Source: JACCWM01 sp040393065
GTDB taxonomy: Bacteria > Myxococcota_A > Bradymonadia > Bradymonadales > Bradymonadaceae
Assembly: GCA_040393065.1 (NCBI GenBank)
Contig: JBEBUW010000005.1
Coordinates: forward strand, 24,974-88,973
DNA length: 64,000 nt
Direction: 5' to 3'
Shown: positions 59,198 to 64,000 of the stretch, piece by piece
Position numbering within the stretch: the stretch's first letter is position 1
Layout: each line of letters begins with the position of its first letter
Translations under genes and position numbers: made by a program
Notes under the pieces: generated by a model
Database searches by the model: none
Told to the model about the DNA's origin: nothing
Seen by the model: the letters and a program-made list of their open reading frames with translations, nothing else

Positions 59198-60211
59198 ATG
59201 ACCCGGTTGCGGTCTGGTTTAATTTTGATGCTGGCCATCTTGCTGACGACATCATTTAGTTTTGTTGCGGTTCCCACTGCGCTGGCTTTCGAAGACGATA
59301 TGAGCTTCGACGTCGATGAAGTCGAGCCGATCGATGAAGATGACATGACCTTTGCGCCGGATGAAGTGCCGCCGGCAACTGTTGATGGTCGTGAGACATT
59401 GAGCATGTCAGTGGTGGCGATTCCGTCGGGAGATCTGGATTCGCAAGACCGGCTGGCCTTGCAGCGTGAACTGCGCAGTGCTGTGGAGAATGTGCCGGGC
59501 TTTATGGTGTACGGCGATGACGTCGTGTTGCCGGGCCTGGAAGATCGCGGCACGGATACGTGTGTGCGTGAGCCGCTGTGCCTGTCGAGCGTTGGCCGTA
59601 ACGGTGGTGTGGAGCGGATTTTGCTCGCCCGCGTTGCGCGCGGTTCGGATGGCTATCGGCTGAACGTTGATTTTTTCGACGTCAATGAGCGCCTGTTTTT
59701 GCGTTATCATGTGGCCAATGGCCTGGGTAGTTTCGATGATGTAATCAATGCGGTGCGTCCTGCTGTCAACGATATTTTCAATATCCGTACGCCGCGCACA
59801 GGCGATGAGTTTGTGGACGATAACGCCGTGAACATTCAGCGGATTATGGCGTATTCGACGGCTGGCCTGGCTGTGGCAAGTCTGGCGGTCGGAGTTTACT
59901 TCGGGATGACCGTTGGAGATCTGGAAGATGAGTTCAATGCTCAGCCCAAAGTCGACGGACATTATACGAGCTTGACGCAGGTCAAAGCGGCCGAGTTGAT
60001 CCGTGATATGGAAACGACGGCAGTGACGGCCAACGTGTTTTATGGTCTGTCGGCAGCACTGGCGGTCGGTAGTGTTTTGCTGTTTGTACTGGAAGGTGAT
60101 TCGGCAGACGAAGAAGCCAGCAACGAAAGACAACCGGCATGGGGACAGCTTCGTTTCTCGCCTACGATTTCGCACGAGACGGTCGGAATTGGCGCTCATT
60201 TGCGGTTTTGA
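59198..60211 (+). CDS. exported membrane-anchored protein, unknown function
   Basis: A 337-residue protein with a cleavable-looking signal peptide (LRSGLILMLAILLTTSFSFV, AxA site before FEDDMSF). A strongly acidic segment follows, then a mixed alpha/beta domain (SMSVVAIPSGDL, LQRELRSAVENVPGFMVYGD, VERILLARVARGSDGYRLNVD). Two hydrophobic spans come late (STAGLAVASLAVGVYFGMTV and FYGLSAALAVGSVLLFVLE). The organisation is common for uncharacterised envelope proteins of myxobacteria-like genomes. ATG 59198 follows AAAGGAG by 9 bases. The next lipoprotein gene is 100 bases downstream. Confidence 0.7.
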   Translation: MTRLRSGLILMLAILLTTSFSFVAVPTALAFEDDMSFDVDEVEPIDEDDMTFAPDEVPPATVDGRETLSMSVVAIPSGDLDSQDRLALQRELRSAVENVPGFMVYGDDVVLPGLEDRGTDTCVREPLCLSSVGRNGGVERILLARVARGSDGYRLNVDFFDVNERLFLRYHVANGLGSFDDVINAVRPAVNDIFNIRTPRTGDEFVDDNAVNIQRIMAYSTAGLAVASLAVGVYFGMTVGDLEDEFNAQPKVDGHYTSLTQVKAAELIRDMETTAVTANVFYGLSAALAVGSVLLFVLEGDSADEEASNERQPAWGQLRFSPTISHETVGIGAHLRF

Positions 60212-60313
60212 GTATTTTTAGATTTTGTGAGCGTTTGGCTGAGCAATCCGTCGTATTTTCCATCGCTTTGAGCAGAAATTTACCAAACGAAGCATAAACT
60301 TCGAAAGTAGAGC

Positions 60314-60886
60314 ATGATGAAACGCAATTATACTATCGTCAGTCTGGCATTTATCGTCTGTTTTATTGCGGGATTCTGGGTGGGTTGCATCGTAGATTAC
60401 GACGATCAGCTCGAGGAAGTGTACGCTTGTACGGAAGACAGCCATTGCATTCAACCGGCTTTTGTATGTGGGCCGAATAATCTTTGTATCCGCTATCAAG
60501 GGCCGCCTGTGGCTGTGTGTGTGGATGAAGATGGTGACGGCTACGGCGCTGAGGGAACCGATCGCAGTACTTGTCCGAATCCGGAGCCGGATTGCGACGA
60601 CACAGATCCGACGGTGTATCCGGGAGCACCGGAAGTTTGTGACGGCAAACTCAATAACTGCAACGCGAGTGAAGTCGACGTAGCTCCGTGCGAACGTCAG
60701 AGTGATTGTCCGCAGAACCAGGAAGATCCAGAAGGCAATCGCATCACGTTCTCCTGTGAGGAAAATCGATGTGTGGCAAAGGCTCCCAAGCAGATTTGCC
60801 TTGGTGGAACGCCGTGTCCAGAATGTGCTCTGGAGCTGGAATGTCGCGAAGGTGTGCTGGATGTTGTGCCGCTGACATGCCGCTGA
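60314..60886 (+). CDS. lipoprotein with MopE-type putative metal-binding motif
   Basis: A 190-residue Cys-rich lipoprotein. The signal ends FWVGC (lipobox-like). Cysteine pairs typical of small disulfide modules follow (ACTEDSHC, FVCGPNNLC), then the putative metal-binding repeat VDEDGDGYG ... NPEPDCDDTDPTVYPGAPEV, CDGKLNNCN, found in MopE-like and myxobacterial surface proteins. The acidic DGDG loop suggests calcium or other metal binding. More Cys-rich modules close the protein. A strong terminator follows at 60966. Confidence 0.85.
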   Translation: MMKRNYTIVSLAFIVCFIAGFWVGCIVDYDDQLEEVYACTEDSHCIQPAFVCGPNNLCIRYQGPPVAVCVDEDGDGYGAEGTDRSTCPNPEPDCDDTDPTVYPGAPEVCDGKLNNCNASEVDVAPCERQSDCPQNQEDPEGNRITFSCEENRCVAKAPKQICLGGTPCPECALELECREGVLDVVPLTCR

Positions 60887-60965
60887 GTGATTTGCAATCC
60901 AACACGGATTTGATTGTGATTTGAGAAAGTCGCGGTTGAATTCGTGTGGATGGATGAAATGAAAT

Positions 60966-60996
60966 AAAAAAGGCTGGCAATATGCCAGCCTTTTTT
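60966..60996. terminator. bidirectional terminator between lipoprotein and aminotransferase genes
   Basis: AAAAAAGGCTGGCA and TGCCAGCCTTTTTT pair perfectly around a 3-base loop between convergent genes. T-runs exist in both directions. Confidence 0.92.
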
Positions 60997-61020
60997 ATTT
61001 CTTGTGCGGTGACGTAAGAA

Positions 61021-62232
61021 TTATTTGGTCAACGCTTCTTTGATGCGGCGGATGCCTTCGGTGATGAGCTCATCGCTGGTTGCGTAGGACAAACGCAGAT
61101 AGCCGGGCGCGCCAAACGAGGAGCCGGGGACGACGGCGACTTTGGCCTCGACGAGCAAGTATTCGGTTAGGGCCATATCGTCGGCGAATTTTATGTTGCC
61201 GGGTTTTTGATCATGAACCTGCGACGGATCAATGAAAGAGGAAAAATCGGGGAATGCGTAGAATGCGCCGAGCGGCTGAGCGCATTGTACGCCGGGAATG
61301 TCATTGAGTGCGTTGCAGATCAGGTCGCGGCGGCGGCGGAATGCGTCGCGGCGTTCGACGAGAATCGCCGGGTCGATTTCAAATGCAGCCAGGGCTCCGT
61401 GTTGCGCGAAGGAAGTCGGGTTGGAGGTGGACTGGCTTTGAATTTTGTCCATGGCGGCGGTGATCGCGGCCGGGGCGATGGCGTAGCCCAGTCGCCAGCC
61501 GGTCATGGCGTAGGTTTTGCTGAATCCGTTGAAGGTGATCACGGAATCTTTGAGTTCGGGAACGCACGCGACCAGATCGGGCGCAAAATCGCCGTCGTAG
61601 TAAAGTTCGTCATACATGGCGTCGAAAAACGTGACGACTTCGGGGCGTTCGGCGAGTACCTGGCCGAGAGCTTTGAGTTCGGCTTCGGTGTAGACGGCAC
61701 CGGTCGGGTTGGACGGCGAGCAGAGAACGAGTCCGCGCACGGCGGGATCTTGCAGGGCGCTGCGGAGTTGCGAGGGCGTGAGCTTAAAGTCGTTTTCAGC
61801 GGGGCAGTCGATGAAAACGGGCTCGGCATCGGCGAGCAAAATCTGTGCGGGATAGCTAACCCAGTAGGGGCCGGGGACGATGACTTTGTCGCCGGCCTGG
61901 AAGATCACCTGCGTTGCGTTGTAAAGCGCGTGTTTTCCGCCCGTGGAAACGATGACTTCGTTGGGTTTTACTTCGCGGCCGCGGCGGGCATAGTCTTTGG
62001 CGATGGCTGCACGCAGCGGCGCAATGCCGGCGGATGGAGTGTAGCGTGTCAAACCGCGGTCGAGCGCGGATTTTGCCGCTTCGACAATTTCTTGGGGCGT
62101 AGCAAAATCGGGTTCGCCAGCGCCGAAACTGACGATATCGATGCCTTCGGCTTTCATTGCGTTGGCTTTGGCCGTGATCGCCAGGGTCGGCGAGGGTTCT
62201 ACCCGGGAAATTCTGTCAGCAAGCTTGATCAC
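61021..62232 (-). CDS. class I pyridoxal-phosphate aminotransferase, aspartate aminotransferase-like
   Basis: A 403-residue aspartate aminotransferase of the bacterial Ib type, transferring the amino group between aspartate and 2-oxoglutarate. Marks are FGAGEPDFATPQEI, TRYTPSAGIAPLRAAIA, VLCSPSNPTGAVY, FDAMYDELYYDG and the PLP-binding Lys in FSKTYAMTGWRLGY (about residue 240), with the substrate-carboxylate Arg in LRLSYA. The start is GTG at 62232 after TCAGGAGAAG. It lies upstream of no close partner; coaD and rsmD precede it in the same direction with spacing that allows co-transcription. Confidence 0.92.
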   Translation of the reverse strand: MIKLADRISRVEPSPTLAITAKANAMKAEGIDIVSFGAGEPDFATPQEIVEAAKSALDRGLTRYTPSAGIAPLRAAIAKDYARRGREVKPNEVIVSTGGKHALYNATQVIFQAGDKVIVPGPYWVSYPAQILLADAEPVFIDCPAENDFKLTPSQLRSALQDPAVRGLVLCSPSNPTGAVYTEAELKALGQVLAERPEVVTFFDAMYDELYYDGDFAPDLVACVPELKDSVITFNGFSKTYAMTGWRLGYAIAPAAITAAMDKIQSQSTSNPTSFAQHGALAAFEIDPAILVERRDAFRRRRDLICNALNDIPGVQCAQPLGAFYAFPDFSSFIDPSQVHDQKPGNIKFADDMALTEYLLVEAKVAVVPGSSFGAPGYLRLSYATSDELITEGIRRIKEALTK

Positions 62233-62312
62233 TGCTACTTCTCCTGAAAATCAGACTTTATAGTTTGGTAAGGTTAGGGGGATGGAAAGAGCGGATAGAT
62301 ACAAATTACCAA

Positions 62313-62789
62313 TTATCGGCCGTATTTCTTGTACAGCTTTTCTTCAACGTGCCGGGGAACAAGTCCTGCGACAGAGCCGCCAAAGCTTGCCACTTCTTTG
62401 ACCAGGCGTGAACTGACGTAGAAGTGGGTTTCTTCAGTCATCATGAAGACGGTCTCGATCTGATCGTTGAGTTTGCGATTCATATTGGCCATCTGCAATT
62501 CGTATTCGAAATCGCTGACGGCGCGCAGGCCGCGCAAAACGACGTTGCATTGCCGTTGTTTGACATAATCGACGAGCAGTCCCTGGAAGGAATCGACTTC
62601 GACTTCGTCTCCGGGGAAGGATTCTCGGATCATGGCGATCCGTTCTTCCAGGGGAAAAAGTGGCTCCTTCTGGATATTGATCGCGATTCCAACGATTACC
62701 TTGTCAAAAATCTTCAAGCCACGCTCGATAATACTGACATGGCCACAGGTCATCGGATCAAAACTGCCGGGATAGATCGCAACTTTCAT
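62313..62789 (-). CDS. coaD: phosphopantetheine adenylyltransferase
   Basis: A 158-residue CoaD, the penultimate CoA-synthesis enzyme, joining AMP from ATP to 4'-phosphopantetheine. The nucleotidyltransferase motif is YPGSFDPMTCGH with the T-x-GH signature, followed by VVLRGLRAVSDFEYELQMA and the C-terminal YVSSRLVKEVASFGGSVAG. Length matches the family. It is transcribed after rsmD, a gene order found in many bacteria, and before the aminotransferase gene. Confidence 0.96.
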   Translation of the reverse strand: MKVAIYPGSFDPMTCGHVSIIERGLKIFDKVIVGIAINIQKEPLFPLEERIAMIRESFPGDEVEVDSFQGLLVDYVKQRQCNVVLRGLRAVSDFEYELQMANMNRKLNDQIETVFMMTEETHFYVSSRLVKEVASFGGSVAGLVPRHVEEKLYKKYGR

Positions 62790-62979
62790 AGGAAAACTCG
62801 AAAGGAAGAAAAATTAGGGACAAAACTAGCGCGCATTGCATATTCGATTCGTGAGATCGGAGCAAGCACGCCAACGCACTTGTGGAGCATGGGTTAAAGA
62901 TAAGGGCTGAGAACCAAAAACTCCTGCTCGAGCGCAATCCTATCGGAAGCGCGATCGGATCGCCTGCTGAATTCGTTGA

Positions 62980-63597
62980 TTACGCGTCGGAATCCGGATT
63001 GCAGGCGTTGTACTCGACGGGATCGCTGTCTTCTATCTCTTCTTCGGATAGTTCATCGGCAGTGCGTCGATAGAATAGGAGGCGGGTGGTGCCGTAGCGA
63101 CGATCGTCCTCAAGAACGAATCCGTCAGCGCTCAGCGGTGTAGCCTGGCTACTGGTTTCAAGAACAACCAGTGCACCTTCCGTTACGTGACGACTCTGTG
63201 CCATGGAGATCAGGGCCTTGGACGCTAGGTTGGATTGGTAGGGTGGATCGATCAACCACAGATCGGGCTCGTGACGTATGTGGTTGGTCAAACCGAACTC
63301 GAATGTGCATTTGCGGATCTCGGAGCGTCGCTCGCCGCTGACGGTTTTTACGTTCTCGCGGACGATCTCGATAGCAGATCGGGAGTTGTCGAAGAAATAG
63401 CAAAAGGCAGCGCCACGGCTGAGCGCTTCGCAGCCTAGCGATCCGCTGCCGGCGAAGGCATCGACAACGATTGCGCCGTCAAGATTGCCGAGAATCGAGA
63501 ACATGGCTTCGCGTACGCGATCGCCCGTTGGGCGGGTTGAAGAACCTTCGAGTGTTACCAACCGACGCCCGCGCGCCGTTCCAGCTACAATACGCAT
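62980..63597 (-). CDS. rsmD: 16S rRNA (guanine-966-N2)-methyltransferase
   Basis: A 205-residue RsmD, which methylates G966 of 16S rRNA using S-adenosylmethionine. The start MRIVAGTARGRRL and RPTGDRVREAMFSIL are typical. SAM-binding motif I is VVDAFAGSGSLGCEAL and catalytic motif IV is LIDPPYQSN. A charged 20-residue C-terminal tail (ELSEEEIEDSDPVE) is an addition to the core. The rsmD-coaD order is widely conserved. Confidence 0.95.
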   Translation of the reverse strand: MRIVAGTARGRRLVTLEGSSTRPTGDRVREAMFSILGNLDGAIVVDAFAGSGSLGCEALSRGAAFCYFFDNSRSAIEIVRENVKTVSGERRSEIRKCTFEFGLTNHIRHEPDLWLIDPPYQSNLASKALISMAQSRHVTEGALVVLETSSQATPLSADGFVLEDDRRYGTTRLLFYRRTADELSEEEIEDSDPVEYNACNPDSDA

Positions 63598-63843
63598 ACG
63601 TTACGATCACCGTTAAAATAGAACGCCTATATATAAGGGAGGGAAAAGCGCCGATACCAGGGTATGCCCGAACAACGTACGTGTAGCCTTTCCATTCCTA
63701 CGTAAAGAGAAGATCGGCTTTCTTGCGTGTATCGATCGGGGAAAATAGCGCGATCGGGGCATGAAATGTCTATCGCGAGAAATGAGGTGTGTCGAGATGG
63801 GAACGTTTCTAATAAGGTGGTTTTAGGAAATTCCTTTGAAAAT

Positions 63844-63853
63844 TAACCGGTTA
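63844..63853. promoter_or_regulatory. short perfect palindrome
   Basis: TAACCGGTTA in the gene-free last 400 bases of the window, about 90 bases upstream of the rightward promoter. It may be a regulator site; weak evidence. Confidence 0.2.
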
Positions 63854-63904
63854 CGTGACTCCTGGTCCGTGGGGTAAAATAGACCAGATACACGGATGCA
63901 CGTT

Positions 63905-63926
63905 TTTTGTGTAAAATTACACAAAA
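63905..63926. promoter_or_regulatory. 22-bp operator-like palindrome
   Basis: TTTTGTGTAA and TTACACAAAA are perfect 10-bp arms with a 2-base centre, ending 3 bases before a -35 box. The position fits an activator or repressor of the rightward promoter. Confidence 0.55.
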
Positions 63927-63929
63927 CTC

Positions 63930-63958
63930 TTGACCACCAGAAATAGCTGACCTATACA
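63930..63958 (+). promoter_or_regulatory. sigma-70-type promoter pointing out of the window
   Basis: TTGACC and TATACA are separated by exactly 17 bases. The gene it serves lies beyond position 64000. Confidence 0.6.
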
Positions 63959-64000
63959 CACACTCCTCGACGGCGCAGCCGAAACGAGACGACCGGAAAC

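Noticed and set aside
1..64000. rRNA and tRNA genes
   Set aside because: I looked for conserved tRNA T-arm sequence (GTTCRANYC) and rRNA blocks and saw none I could support by eye.

Overview
The window reads as a chromosome segment of a Gram-negative deltaproteobacterium or Myxococcota-like bacterium, possibly near the Bradymonadales. This is an inference from gene content, not a phylogeny. The supporting marks are many lipobox lipoproteins, a MopE-type DGDGYG metal-binding lipoprotein, an amidase ending in a Cys/hydrophobic/RRKF tail like MYXO-CTERM, an FHA-TPR membrane protein, a split methylmalonyl-CoA mutase, ATP-type PEP carboxykinase, PlsB and an RpoH-type sigma factor. Coding is dense and moderately GC-rich, broken by a few repeat-filled spacers.

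Layout. 0-4.4 kb: end of a glycerol-1-phosphate dehydrogenase-like gene, a lipoprotein, a degenerate 41-42 bp repeat array, rpoH and a second lipoprotein. 4.4-8.2 kb: leftward molybdo-enzyme operon (mobA, fdhD, FdhF/YdeP-type oxidoreductase). 8.4-13.7 kb: a histidine kinase with a dead receiver, facing a leftward deoC - aldehyde dehydrogenase - half aldehyde dehydrogenase - tmk operon. 13.8-14.8 kb: repeat island. 15.5-21.3 kb: a small sigma-region-4-like protein, then biotin carboxylase, biotin carrier and methylmalonyl-CoA mutase (propionyl-CoA to succinyl-CoA), then a SerA-like dehydrogenase. 21.4-31 kb: lone GspF-like protein, stand-alone LeuA regulatory domain, basic low-complexity protein, response regulator, FHA-TPR protein, pckA. 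31-42 kb: amidase, three unrecognised proteins, a DnaJ-family protein, clpP, UbiA-type prenyltransferase, GT2 glycosyltransferase. 42-44 kb: a HUH/REP-associated transposase (RAYT)-like gene between inverted structured repeats. 44-54 kb: MutS-like/LuxE-like pair divergent from a degenerate ABC ATPase, an ABC-2 permease and a beta-helix membrane protein; then DUF3800 and another repeat cluster. 54-64 kb: acyl-CoA dehydrogenase with a FadR/YsiA-like operator, plsB, two envelope proteins, aminotransferase, coaD, rsmD, and a promoter pointing out of the window.

The most unusual content is non-coding. At least nine copies of a roughly 70 nt structured repeat (GCAC-loop-GTGC hairpin, a GGCC/GGC segment, TAAGG, then a C-rich stem ending CCCCG) occur at 13.9-14.8, 42.1, 43.8-44.0 and 53.6-54.1 kb, and they flank the RAYT-like gene in opposite orientations. 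A second, independent family of degenerate 41-42 bp tandem repeats with a GAAACG core sits at 1.9-2.3 and 14.1-14.5 kb. Three convergent gene pairs also share a stem-loop whose right arm is the last codons of the leftward gene.

Other oddities are a thymidylate kinase with Thr in place of the P-loop Lys, a catalytically incomplete aldehyde dehydrogenase paralogue, and an ABC ATPase that has lost all its catalytic motifs.
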